Positions 43,689 through 54,665 of a stretch of 64,000 nucleotides of DNA are shown piece after piece. Source of the stretch: Closterium sp. NIES-65 (Eukaryota; Streptophyta; Zygnematophyceae; Desmidiales; Closteriaceae); contig CANXME010000213.1 of the NCBI GenBank assembly GCA_948144175.1, positions 1,798,001 to 1,862,000 on the forward strand. Direction: 5' to 3'. Under the pieces are notes generated by a model. It made no database searches, was not told where the DNA came from, and saw only the letters and a program-made list of their open reading frames with translations. Within the stretch, counting starts at the first letter, position 1. Each line of letters starts with the position of its first letter. A program made the translations under genes and the position numbers.

Positions 43689-43930
43689 TGTCAGAATTTA
43701 TATATGTAACCGCCTGTAGCTGTAGTTAGTGTAGTTACTATAAACTTTGTTAGGTGGTGCACCTTCTTTGTTCACATGCTATATGTTCTTGCAAACCTAT
43801 AGTGAACACACCCATTCCCAACTTTCTCCATACCCTTGCCTTGGCACAACCCACTCGATCCTCCTTGGCCTACGCTACTAAGCCTAGGCCGTCTTAACTC
43901 TCATTTACTCTTAGAACTCGTTCTTTAACA
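43689..43930 (+). repeat. E 3' LTR
   Basis: 242 bp, partner of 42440-42681. Confidence 0.93.
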
Positions 43931-44026
43931 GGATCACGAAGTCACCACACACTCTGAGCACAAGCAAATGGCCACAAGGTCAGTTCACATGCAGAGATAT
44001 ATAAATGGGAACAAGCAGTACAGTGA

Positions 44027-45541
44027 TCACAACCTAGCAAGTGTAAACAAGCTAGTATAAGTATATAGATCACAGTACAATCCGGTCAGCAGGTAGGTGA
44101 GCCAGCGTAACTCCTGTGCAGCCATGGCTGTTGCGTAGATCTTAGCCTCACAACTGGAGCTGAGAACAGAAGACGAGCGGGTATACTGCCAAGAAACAGA
44201 GCCGCGGCCAAGGCTGAACGTGTAACCCTGAGACGACCGCTGCGTAGTCAAGTTGTCAACCCACGAAGCGTCTGAGTGTCCAAGGAGGACAACTAGACCC
44301 CGCCCTCCAAGCACGAGCCCCATACCTGATGTACTACACAAGTAACGCAGTACCCTCTTCGCAGCATCGAAGTGCACCTTTTGGTGCCTACGAGGAGCCA
44401 CGTAGCGTGCTAGAAGGCCAAGAGGGTACGCAAGGTCAGGACGAGTGCATGTCATCATGTACATGAGGCAGCCCACTAGCTCTGGGTACGGGCCACTCGG
44501 CTCTACGAACTCGCCCAAAGGTGGAGCTGAGAGCGAGTGACCGGAAGCTAGAGGAGTGGAGTGTAGCGAGGACCAAGTGAAGCCGAAGCGCTGAAGGACC
44601 TGTTGCACCATGTGTGACTGAGTCAGGGTGATGGTGCGTTGTGCTCTGTCCCGGGTAATCTGCAAGCCAAGATAGCTGCGCAGTTCACCTAATTCTGTGC
44701 ACGTGTGTCTCTTCTGCAGCTCCGACTTCACAAGGGCGAGTGCCTCAGTATTAGCAGTGGCAAAGAACAATTCGTCAACGTACATGAGGATGTAGAATGG
44801 CGGAAGCAAAGTGTCGGTGCGGAGAAACAGCGACGGGTTTGCAGTCAAAGGAGCAAACCCAAGTGCCGCAAGCGTCATTCTCAGTGTGTCGTGCCACTCA
44901 CGACGCGCCTGGCGGAGACCGTAGACTGGCCGTCGGAGGCTCCACTGGGTACCTGCAGGAAACAACCCAGTAAAGCCATGTGGACGGCGCAGCCAGATCT
45001 CCTCGTGCAGGCTGCCTTGTAGGAAATCTGTGCTGAAGTCAAGAGAGTGAAGCTCGTAGTCACGCTGAACGGCAACGTGCAGTAGCACCTGAAGAGCGGT
45101 AATCTTCGGGGTAGGGGCGAAGGTCTGGAAGAAGTCAACTCCGTGGCGCTGACTGAAGCCTCGTGCAACGTAACGAGCCTTGAAGACAGGTGCAGAACCC
45201 GGCGGTCGCTTCACCCTGAAAATCCACATGCCATCGACTACGTTCGCCCCAGGAGGGGGAACTGCATTGACGTAAGTGCCGTTTGACTTCCAGGATGCCA
45301 TCTCTGCGTCTATGGCTGTCTGCCACTGAGAGGAGTACTCACTCGCGATCGCCCCAGGCTCAACACCCCCAGGCTCCACACGCTCAGGCTCAGCACTCCC
45401 AGGCTCAACACCCCCAGGCTCCTCACGTATAGGCTCAGCACCCTCAGGCTCAGCACCCTCAGGCTCAGCACCCCCGGTAGCACCAGAGTTACCATTGACC
45501 TCGACAGGCTCAACCAAGGGGAGTGGGTCTACTTGAGACAC
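44027..45541 (-). pseudogene. A2 reverse transcriptase and RNase H (504 codons open)
   Basis: Long uninterrupted minus-strand frame. GAEPEGAEP-type linker repeats come first, then SQWQTAIDAEMASWKSNGTY, GMWIFRVKRPPGSAPVFK, ARGFSQRHGVDFFQTFAP, LHSLDFSTDFLQGSLHEEIW and RRPVYGLRQARREWHD. The catalytic region reads LMYVDELFFATAN: the second Asp of YVDD is Glu, which should inactivate the polymerase. RNase H follows (HSDASWVDN, SSSCEAKIY with the catalytic Glu area altered to EAK). The C-terminus runs out (YLLTGLYCDLYTYTSLF) without the usual ADIFTKAL tail, so about 60 residues are lost. Confidence 0.87.
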
Positions 45542-46264
45542 ACTTGCAGGAGCAGGACCCAGAGGGAGGAGGGGATCTACCGGAGGGGGACCTGGAGCAA
45601 GGAAGAGCGGCTTGGGAGGGGGAGGGGCAGTGCTGTAGGGGAAGAGACGGTAAAAGGTAGCCGACTCATCAAACGTGACGTCCAGAGAGTACAGAACATG
45701 GTGCGAGGTGGGGTGGTAAAACTATCGGCCAGGCGCGTTAGGAGGGAAACCTAGGAAGACACAGGGAACGGCAAGGGCGGAGAGCTTGTCCGCGGAGGTA
45801 TCACGGACAAAGGCACGAGATCTCCAGACCCGGAACACTGACGCATTGCCAACCTCTCCCGTCCAACGCAGTGTCGGCGAGGTCTCCGGCAAGGAGACAC
45901 GGGGCTAGAGGTTGAGCTGATGCGCAGCGTACCGGACCGCAAACGGCCACAGAAGATGGGGGGCAGCCGCATGGATCATGGAGGTACGAGCGACCTCCAT
46001 GACAAAGCCAATGTGGCGCTCAGCAACCCCGTTCTGCTGCGGAGAGGCCGGAAGCGTGAACGACTGGGTGATGCCTTCCTCCTGACAGAAGTCCCGCAAG
46101 ATTTCGAAGGAGAACTCACCACCTCTGTCATACTGAAGACGCAGGACAGGAAGGTCCTGGTGGAACCGCTCACGAAGCTGGAGACGGACAGCACGGATCC
46201 AAAGGATCAAGACATGAGGGACCTCAACCTTGCTGCGCAAGGGGAAAACCGTGGTGTAACGCGA
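45542..46264 (-). pseudogene. A2 integrase core
   Basis: The minus strand includes VLILWIRAVRLQLRERF, LRLQYDRGGEFSFEIL (catalytic Asp kept, SD replaced by YD), SPQQNGVAERHIG with the catalytic Glu, and LWPFAVRYAAHQLNL at 45905-46240. Downstream, to 45600, the integrase C-terminal segment is frameshifted (AFVRDTSADKLSAL region). Confidence 0.83.
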
Positions 46265-47032
46265 CTAGTCGTCAACAACCAATAGAAAATACCGCTCGCG
46301 GCCCTGTCCCTGGACGCGAGCTGGGCCCCACACTCCCATGTGAAGAGTCTGCAGGGGAGCCTCTATCGAAGGGAACGAGGAGGAGTGAGGAGCGGCGCGC
46401 TGCCGCCCCTTGACGCAGGGAAGACAAGGCAGGGCAGGCAAGCGCGGGAGGGGGGGCAGAGACCTGGGAAGACCAGAGACAAGAAGACGGGAGTGCATGC
46501 CACGGAGGCGTGGTAGGGAGGGGTGACCAAGGCGGTGGTGCCAGAGGAGAGTCTGGTGCGAGAGGTGGCGGCACAAGCAAGGGGTGGCTACCTGACTCGA
46601 CGCGGACACCTGACCAAACGCAGCTACCTGAGGAGGCCCAGTAGTCAGTGTGTACAGGCTCGACCCAGGCCGACGGGTGAACGTGGCGAGGTGACGGCCA
46701 GTCCGGGAGCACGTAGAGATTGCCACACACTGTCCACCAGGTGTAAAGGTATCAACCCATGCATCCTGGAGGACGGCGTTGCTCACCAAGTTCGTGGAGA
46801 ACGAGGGGAGGTAAAGACCTGACAGTGAGCCAGACGGAACCGCTGGACACGGGAAAACAGTAGTGGAACCAGCAAGAACTGGGCCCCCTGAGGGGTCAAC
46901 CCGAGAGACTGCAACAGGTGCAGGGAGTGGTGTGACTGTGGTAGTGTCGCAAAAGAAACAGCGAGAAGCACCTGAGTCAAGTGTGCAAGGCCTCAGCAGG
47001 CGCAGTACTAGAGAGAGCAGACTCACTAGCAC
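46265..47032 (-). pseudogene. A2 protease, GAG-pre-integrase and integrase start
   Basis: Protease TLDSGASRCFFCD with its catalytic Asp at about 46975, FSTNLVSNAVLQDAWVD, TCSRTGRHLATFTRRPGSSLYT, then LLWHHRLGHPSLPRLRGM and CLPCVKG (complete HHCC motif), and the first core strand RYFLLVVDD. Upstream the frame is broken between the Gag motif and the protease. Confidence 0.87.
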
Positions 47033-48458
47033 CTAGAGCAAGAGCCTCTATACCTGGGTCGGGCAGCACACACAAGTAACAGTCACCCTCAGCTCTAACA
47101 GATCATGCATACATGGGTGCAAGAATAGCATCATAGTTTAGAGCAAAGATATCAACATCGCGCTTAAGCAAGTCTGCCCGGCGGGGGAGCTCGGGTGCAT
47201 CAGGAAACTGTGTGCTCCAGGCATCATCAAGACGGGAGAAGTAGCGGTACTTGGTGTGGAACTTCCCGCATGGCTGTCCAGTGCGGGATCCGGTGCGAAT
47301 GACATACGGGCAGCGAACAGTACCCCCAGACGCCCCATGCTGAGCATACCACTCACGAAGCTACAGGGGCGTAAGGGTCTCGCGCGGACGCGGCTGCTGC
47401 TGCTGCCTTTGACCACCTCCAGAGCCTCCCCTCTGAAAGGCTCCACCCCGACCGCTACCACAATCGCTGCCACCGCTCCCACTGCCGCCACCACCACCGC
47501 TGTCGCCTCCACCGCCACCACTCCCACTGCCGCCGCCTCCGCCGCCTCCACTCCCACTACTACCGCTACCGCCGCCACCGACGCCTCCACTCCCACCACT
47601 ACTCCCACCGCTATCTCCGCCACCTCCACCAACTCCGTCATCTCCACCACCGGCCCCCCCTCCACCACCTCCACCACTCATGCCGCCCCTACCCTTGCTG
47701 CTGCGGCGCCTCCCACTAGGAGCAGAAGCAGCGCCGACCTCCTCAGCACCAAGGAAGCCAGCAGCAGCAGCAAAAGCGTAGGAGGGGGCAAGGGGGGAGG
47801 AGGAACACCCCTCAAAGAGGGGAGTGCGAGGAGTGCCACGAGCAGCACCTACAGCGACAATGATTTTCTCTACTGCAAGGAGGTGCTTCTTGAAGTCGTC
47901 GACAGTGAGGGCGGTAGGGTCGAGCACTAGAAAGTGGTCCCTGACTGTACGAAGGGAGTCAGGGAGGCGGGTGACTAGGAAGTAGAGCGTGATGTACATC
48001 GGGGGCAGGTTCGCGGCTGAGAGAGGGGCACGGTAGCAAACGTCACTAGCGCGAAGGTGGGAGATGAGGTCCTCAACTGTAGCAAAGGAGGACAGCTCGG
48101 GGAACATGTAGGGTAGGATAAGGCGGTTGATAGCAGCAGTGGCGGGGGAAGAGTTGCGAGCGACTACAGCGGTGTACAGGTCCTTAGCGGTCTTGTGCTG
48201 GCCGAAGTGAGCATATTCAGCTAATGGTAGATGGTTGCGAATAGCTAGGCGAGCAGCTCCGTCATGGGTCGGCCACTGTCAACGAGAGAGGCTGTCATCT
48301 GTGTCAGGAGGAGCAACTGAGGAGCCAGACGCGTGGTCAAACAGGGAAACTCCGTCTTTAGCATCGATCATAAGGAACAGTTGCAGGTCATCTAGCCACG
48401 TGGCGAACTCTATTGGGCGGCCGTCAGGGTCGAATGTAAGGACATTTAGCGTAGCCAT
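47033..48458 (-). pseudogene. A2 gag
   Basis: ATG at 48458 gives MATLNVLTFDPDGRPIEF, matching A1 and D. The first section is broken by TGA near 48280. The Gag core continues (PELSSFATVEDLISHLRAS, PPMYITLYFLVTRLPDSLR), then a long glycine/serine tract (47450-47700). The atypical Cys/His motif follows near 47265-47310, where the last Cys is Tyr (CPYVIRTG...CGKFHTKYRY). Several frameshifts. Confidence 0.84.
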
Positions 48459-49345
48459 GGCTGCAGCGGGCGCACGGGCAGCACGCAGGCAGTAGAGGCG
48501 GCGCGTTGGGAGGCAGAGGCGGTACGTGGGCGGCAATGGAAGGGCGCGGGCCGTAAGGGCTGTAGACTAGCGGTGCACGGGCAGGAGCAGCAGGGCAGTA
48601 GCAGTAGCTTAGCAGCAAGAGGAGTGCAGCAACAGCAGTTCAGTAACAGCAGTGCAGCAACAGCAGTATGGTAATAGCAGTGCAGTAAAAGCAGTGCAGT
48701 GTCAGTAGCACAGGCGGCAGCAGGGGTAGTGCAAGTGCGCGCGCGGCAGAGCAGGGACGCGCAGGCCTGGCGCGGGCTGTACGTGCTGCGCGCGGACCTG
48801 GCGCGGGCTGTACGAGCCGCGCGTGGGCCTGGCGTGGGCTGCACAAGCTGCGTGCGGGCCTGGCGCGGGCTGTGCGGGCCGCGAGCGGGCCTTGCGCGGG
48901 TCGTACGGGCTGCGCACGAGCCGAGCGCAGGCTGCACAGGCCGCGCTCGGGCCGCATGCGGGCTGTAGGGGCGACGCACGGGTGGCTGTAGTGCAGATGC
49001 GCGCGCGGTAGAGCAGGCGCGCGCAGGCCTGGCGCGGGCTGTACGTGCTGCGCGCGGACCTGGCGCGGGCTGTATGAGCCGCGCGTGGGCCTGGCGTGGG
49101 CTGCACAAGCTGCGTGCGGGCCTGGCGCGGGCTGTGCGGGCCGCGAGCGGGCCTTGCGCGGGTCGTACGGGCTGCGCGCGAACCTAGCGCAGGCTGCACA
49201 GGCCGCGCTCGGGCCGCATGCGGGCTGTAGGGGCGACGCACGAGTGGCGCGCGGGCTGTACTGGCTACGCGCGGGCTGTGCGTGGGCTGTACGAGCTGCG
49301 CGCGGCAGGGTAGAGCAGGGCAGCGCGAAATCGTAGGGCAGGGCA
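48459..49345 (-). repeat. A2 GC-rich leader with a 262-bp tandem duplication
   Basis: Composed of GCGCGGGCTGTAC and GGCCTGGCGCGGG-type repeats. A 262-bp block is duplicated almost exactly (GCAGGCCTGGCGCGGG at 48761 and again at 49023). The long frames here encode Arg/Ala/Pro-rich nonsense and are composition artefacts. Confidence 0.8.
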
Positions 49346-50002
49346 GAAAAATCGTGCACAAAAAAAAGGCTAACTGGTGGGCCCTTAAAGCCCGAGTATC
49401 ACATGGTTTTTGCCACAATTTCGAAAGGGCTTTAAACGTATTGACGAAAGGCAAAGAAGTTCGTTTCGAGAATATGGGCGTGGCGAGAGCGAGATTAGGC
49501 AACGATGACATTCTGTATTCGTCACTCGACATCAGTTGGAGCGTGCGACAAACCAACCCAACCGTATGAGGGAAAACCAAGTGCGTAAGCCCAACCTCAC
49601 TATTCTTGGGTTAGTATTTTTGGGTTGCGTAGCAACCTTATACATTTGGTAGCACTTTTTGGTCGACTCAAATGAACAGTGCAGTTTTTGTCATTTTCCC
49701 AACGTTTAAAGCCCTCGTTTTGACGTTTTCAAAACGAGTGCTCCAAAGTTGTGGGTATGACGAAAGCACTGACACAAGAGTACCCCAAAAATGAAACCAA
49801 ATGTAACCTTTCATTCCATAATCGTCGATAAATACGGTGAATGGAACAATCGGTCGTCACGAAACACAATTGACAAGAAACATCCACTGGACGTGAACGC
49901 AAATCATGTGCAGCGCATCCATTGATCACGTGCAAAAACAACACATAGTAACTAAGAGTGAATGCTAAAATGCATGGATGCTACAACAGAGATGGTTCCG
50001 GT
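49346..50002. other. Non-coding spacer, host-like
   Basis: Balanced composition, no gene or LTR recognised. Its right end (from about 49926) is the left half of a low-copy repeat whose uninterrupted version lies at about 51600-51730. Confidence 0.55.
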
Positions 50003-50010
50003 ATGCTAAG

Positions 50011-50511
50011 CAGGGCTCTCGTTATCAAGGTAAAATACCCTTTTTGCACTGACTAGGGGCCGCTTTTTTCCAGTTACCCTTTCACAGGCAGGGTAATGGA
50101 TTTTTTACCCTAGGCCAGAAAGTGTAAGTTTTTTTTTTACCCTTTGAAAAACAGCGTAATTAATTCATTTCCCTGACTGTACACTATACGATCTCAGTCA
50201 TCCTGTTACGGAATGCTCTGAAGCGAGACGAAACACTATCTGGCCCCTGCAAATTGCTCCTAGTAGCAAGACCCGAACCCGCGAGCTTTTTAATCTTATC
50301 TGTCATCGAACAAACTGAGCCACCGAGTACTGACTTTTGGGCACTTAGCGTTATATATATAAATTGTGAAACAAAAATACCCTGGCCAAACAGACTAACT
50401 TTGTTTTACCCTGCTTTTGTCAGGGAAACAAAATTTTACCCTACACATCAGGGTCGACTATACCTAGAACCCTGATTACTAAGGGTGGCCCAAAACGAAT
50501 CTGAAGCCCTG
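50011..50511. mobile_element. hAT-type MITE 1 (501 bp)
   Basis: Ends are CAGGGCTCTCG and CTGAAGCCCTG (7-bp terminal inverted repeat CAGGGCT), flanked by an 8-bp TSD ATGCTAAG (50003-50010 and 50512-50519). An 8-bp TSD with CAGGG termini is diagnostic of hAT transposons. Many subterminal CAGGGT/ACCCTG motifs are present, with no transposase. The uninterrupted paralogue at about 51670-51700 shows the empty site. Confidence 0.88.
50262..50330 (-). other. tRNA-like segment inside MITE 1
   Basis: On the minus strand TGGCTCAGTTTG (50311-50322) resembles a Pol III A box and GGGTTCGGGT (50271-50280) a B box, about 43 nt apart as in tRNAs. Stems are poorly formed, so it is not a tRNA gene; it may be a captured SINE head or old tRNA pseudogene. 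Confidence 0.5.
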
Positions 50512-50554
50512 ATGCTAAGGCGAGCAACGCTGCTGCCCCAACAACGATCCCCAC

Positions 50555-51103
50555 CAGGGCTAATTTTATCAGGGTAAATCACCCTGATACCCTGATAATC
50601 AGGGTGGTTTTTGGCTGTCACACTGATGCCTTAGGGTAATTTTTTCGGGAGCTTGTATTTTCCTGATAGGCCAGGGTTTACGTTTGAGGTACACTGACGG
50701 CCCAGGGTTACCGATCTTCGTAACGAGTTTTACCCTGAATCGAGTACATACCCTCCCCGAGCCGCCCCACCCCCCGCCCCCTCTCTACCCACCCCCCCTT
50801 TCCCGTATCGAGGTTCTCGCATGCCAACTGTCGAAACTGAAATTTGGCAAAGGCAACATCTCTGAGCTGGCACGAGGGGGGCCTCCATTGGCCAGAAATA
50901 CATTTTCGTTATTGCCTGCCAACGATAATATCAATACACCAGGGTTTGCAAAACTGGTACACTGATCCTACAGGGTATAATTTTAAAAAACTAGGAAAAC
51001 CCTGGTGGATCAGGGTTTGAACAAGGTGTCACACTGATAATCAGGTTTTTGGACTTGTGCAACACTGATCACAAGGGTTGCTGGAAACCAAAAATTAGCC
51101 CTG
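50555..51103. mobile_element. hAT-type MITE 2 (549 bp)
   Basis: Terminal inverted repeats start CAGGGCTAATTTT on both sides (13 bp). The 8-bp TSD is ATCCCCAC (50547-50554 and 51104-51111). The interior repeats CACTGAT...CAGGGT motifs many times, as expected for subterminal transposase-binding sites. It lies only 43 bp from MITE 1, in the same host repeat. Confidence 0.92.
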
Positions 51104-51111
51104 ATCCCCAC

Positions 51112-51561
51112 CTCAAATGTGTTGGGAACAAATAGTCTTAAGCGCCTCTGTCGTGTCGAAACTTCAAGACACAAGCGAAGCAGCGCAAATCGAAGCACCA
51201 GCGAGTAACCCTCGGAGGTTGATGTAACCGCTGGAGGTTACGCGAAAGTCAAAGATCAGCGACCTTTGACCTGACAAATGCAGCGCGACAGCAAGGACAA
51301 CCAACTGACTCGACATTGAGCAGTTGCCCGAGTCGTACTGTATCGAACTGCAACAGTAAAGTAGTTACAGTTATGTCTCTTCATATTCTCTGTACTCATA
51401 TATATATTCCTGTATCTCTTTGCTTTAATTAACTTACTTTGCCCTCACATACTACGGTAGCGCAAGGTGGTTCAAGGACTTTATTCAAACGTTTCCGCTA
51501 CTACATCGTTTACTCAGACTTTATACTCTACCAAAAGATCCTAGGGCGTCTCAGCCCAACA
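51112..51561. other. Non-coding spacer
   Basis: No gene, LTR or repeat recognised apart from TATATATA-type stretches near 51400. Confidence 0.5.
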
Positions 51562-51770
51562 AAATGCAGACCCAACACACATCATCACACCTCAGTTGTA
51601 TAACACGTGCAAAAACAACACAAACAACTGTGAGTGAATGCTAAAATGCATCGGTGCTACAGTAGAGGTGGTTCTGGTATGCTAAGGTGAGCAACGCTGC
51701 CCCAACAACGATCCCCACCTCAAATGCAGACCCGACACACTTTAACATCACACCTCAGTTGCTTATACAA
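51562..51770. repeat. 160-bp host repeat, tandem and containing the MITE empty sites
   Basis: AAATGCAGACCC starts at 51562 and again at 51722 (period 160). The unit reads through GGTATGCTAAGGTGAGCAAC and AACGATCCCCACCTC without interruption. These are exactly the sites where MITE 1 and MITE 2 are inserted in the paralogue at 49926-51120. Confidence 0.8.
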
Positions 51771-52139
51771 GGCGTTTTAGCACACGCCTCGAGACAGACA
51801 GATGCAAACAAACACAACACACACACATACCGTATCTCACATAGGCGCACACGCGCACGTACATACGCACATGTACAACACACACTAACACACGCGCAAA
51901 CAAGCACAGATAGATACAGAGACCGTAATAAAGACACAACCGTCATGAATAAAATTCAGAAATGCAGAAATGATTGCTGGCCTATCCCACCTTCCCCTCC
52001 CTACAACCCTCCCTCCCTCCTTTCCTCATCTCCATCCCACTCCCTCCCTCATCTCCCTTCGCAGCTCATGCGCCCTGCACAAAGCAAAATCAGGGAAGTC
52101 AACACACACGCCCTGCACAAAGCAAAAACAGAGACGTCA
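51771..52139. other. Low-complexity transition region
   Basis: ACAC-rich stretch at 51800-51900, then CT-rich sequence. Two CCCTGCACAAAGCAAAA-type units recur at 52073-52150. No gene recognised. Confidence 0.5.
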
Positions 52140-52523
52140 ACACGCGCCCTGCACAAGCAAAAAGAGAGAAGTCAACTCTCACACGCGCCCTCTCACGCTC
52201 GCTCACGCGCTCTCACACGGACTCTCACGCGCTCTCTCACACGAACTCTCACGCGCTCTCTGACACTCTCTGACGTGCTCTCTCATGCGCACACTCAAGC
52301 GCTCTCACTCGCTCACTCACGCGCTCTCTCACGCGCTCTCTCGCGCTCTCTCATGCGCTCTCTCACGCGCACTATTACGCACACTCTCACGCGCTCTCTC
52401 ACGCACGTTCTCACGCGCTCTCTCCTGCGCTCTCTGACGCACTCTCGCACACGCTCTCTCACGCTCTCTAACGCACTCTCTCACGCGCTCCCTCACGCGC
52501 TCCCTCACGCGCACTCTCTCGCC

Positions 52524-52614
<91 letters not shown>

Positions 52615-54665
52615 GCGCTCTCTCGCGCGCTCTCTTGCGCGCTCTCTCACTCGCTCTCTCGCTCGCACTCTCACTCGCCCTCTCACGCGCTCTCTCACGC
52701 GCACTATCACGCGCTCTCTCACATGCTCTCTCACACAATCTCTCACGGGCTCTCACGCATTCCGTCGCACTCCCTCTCGCGCACTCTCTTGCGCATTCTC
52801 TCTCTCACACGCTCTCTCATGCACACTCTCTCGCACACTCTCACGCGCTCTCTCACGCGCTCTTTTATGCAATCTCTTACGCGGTCCTTCACGCGCTCTC
52901 TCACGTGCTCTCTCACGCACTCTCTCACGCACTCTCTCACGCGCTCTCTGACACTGCTCTCTCACACGCTCTCTCACGCGCTCTCTCACGCGCTCTCTCA
53001 CGCGCACTCTCACGCGCACTTGTCTCTCACACACTCCCTCACGCGCTCTCTCACGCACTCTCTCACGCGCTCCCTCACGCGCTCTCTCACGTGCACTCTC
53101 ACGCGCTCGCGCTCTCTCACTCGCACTCTCACGCACACTCTCACACACACTCTCACGCGCACTTTCACACGCACTCTCACGCGCTCTCACACGCTCCCTC
53201 ACGCGCTCTCTCACGCACTCTCTCACGCTCTATCTCACACACTCTCTCACGCGCTCTCTCACGTGCTCCCTCACGCACTCTCTCACGCGCTCTCACATGC
53301 GCACTCTCACGCGCTCTCTCACATGCTCTCTCACACAATCTCTTATGCGCTCTCTCACGGGCTCTCACGCATTCCGTCGCACTCCCTCTCGCACACTCTC
53401 GTGCGCATTCTCTCTCTCACGCGCTGTCTCATGCACACTCTCTCGCACACTCTCACGCGCTCTCCCACGTGCTCTTTGATGCAATCTCTTACGCAGTCCT
53501 TCACACGCTCTCTCACGCGCTCTCATGCACTCTCTCACGCACTCTCTCACGCGCTCTCTGACACGTGCTCTCTCACGCGCTCTCTCACGCGCTCTCTCAC
53601 GCGCACTCTCACGCGCACTTGCTCTCTCACACGCTCCCTCACGCGCTCTCACGCACTCTCTCACGCGCTCCCTCACGCGCTCTCTCACGCGCACTCTCAC
53701 GCGCTCTCTCACGCGCTCACGCTCTCTCACTCGCACTCTCACGCGCACTCTCACGCACACTCTCACGCGCACTTTCACACGCATTCTCACACGCTCTCAC
53801 ACGCTCCCTCACGCGCTCTCTCACGCACTCTCTCACGCTCCCTCACGCACTCTCTCACACACTCTCGCATGCGCACTCTCACATGCTCTCACACAATCTC
53901 TTATGCGCTCTCTCACGGGCTCTCACGCATTCCGTCGCACTCCCTCTCGCGCACTCTCTTGCGCATTCTCTCTCTCACGCGCTCTCTCAGGCACACTCTC
54001 TCGCACACTCTCACGCGCTCTCTCACGCGCTCTTTGATGCAATCTCTCACGCGGTCCTTCACATACTCTCTCACGCACTCTCTCACGCGCTCTCTCACGC
54101 GCTCTCTCACGGGCTCTCATGCACTCCCTCACGTGCTCTCTCTCGCGCACTCTCTTGCGCATTCCCTCTGTCACGCGCTCTTTCTTGCGCACTCCCACGC
54201 GCTCTCTCATGCGCACTCCCACGCGCTCTCTTATGCGCTCTCTGAAGCACTCCCTCACGCGCTCTCTCACGCGCTCTCTCACGCGCTCTCTCACGCGCTC
54301 TCTCATGCGCACTCTCACGCGCACTCGCTCTCTCACGCGCTCCCTCACGCGCTCTCTCACGCGCTCCCTCACGCGCTCTCTCACACGCACTCTCACGCGC
54401 TCTCTCACGCGCTCTCTCACGCGCTCGCGCTCTCTCACTCGCACTCACACGCGCACTCTCACGCGCACTCTCACGCGCACTCTCACACGCACTCTCACGC
54501 GCTCACACGCTCCCTCACGCGCTCTCTCACGCACTCTCTCACTTGCGCCCTCACGCGCTCTCTCACGCACTCTCTCACGCGCTCTCTCACGCACTCTCTC
54601 ACGCGCTCTCGCACGCGCTCTTGCATGCGCACTCTCACGCGTTCCCGTGCACACGCTCCCCCTCG
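52140..54665. repeat. CTCTCACGCG satellite-like array, 2.5 kb
   Basis: Almost entirely degenerate copies of a 10-bp unit CTCTCACGCG with a pure CT run at about 52523-52611. Higher-order duplications are visible: a segment around CTCACGCATTCCGTCGCACTC recurs near 52752, 53363 and 53923. The unit has no stop codon in the forward frames, so frames over 600 codons (Ser/Leu/Ala/His/Arg repeats) arise by chance; none has a start context or conserved domain. Confidence 0.93.

Larger units (their letters stand above)
42440..43930 (+). mobile_element. Non-autonomous LTR element E (1491 bp)
   Basis: Two 242-bp LTRs (42440-42681 and 43689-43930) have about 6 differences. The TSD is GGATC (42435-42439 and 43931-43935), in the middle of A2's conserved 3' block. 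The primer site TGGGTTCAGAGC (42682-42693, two mismatches to the initiator-Met site) follows the left LTR and the purine tract TATGGGGGAG precedes the right one, giving plus orientation. The interior has GC-rich repeats, no pol motifs, and no copy of the conserved 3' block. Confidence 0.93.
42210..49345 (-). mobile_element. Copia A2 (minus), short-LTR clade, 5' LTR missing, hosting E
   Basis: 3' LTR 42210-42345, purine tract, conserved 3' block interrupted by E, RNase H/RT (44027-45541), integrase (45700-46260), protease (46265-47032), gag (47110-48458), and GC-rich leader to about 49345. No matching 5' LTR or primer site is visible to the right, so the element is 5'-truncated or its LTR has decayed. 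Pol resembles A1 and D closely. Confidence 0.85.

Noticed and set aside
42210-49345. A2 5' LTR to the right of the leader
   Set aside because: I searched 49300-50500 for the TGTCGAGAGAG...TTTGACA sequence and for a TGATACCA primer-site complement and found neither.
48446-49359. Arg/Ala/Pro-rich frames in the A2 leader
   Set aside because: Several overlapping frames on the minus strand are open at once, which reflects base composition and tandem repeats.
49346-52139. Host protein gene in the spacer
   Set aside because: No frame shows a recognisable domain or convincing exon structure; the signals are MITEs and host repeats.
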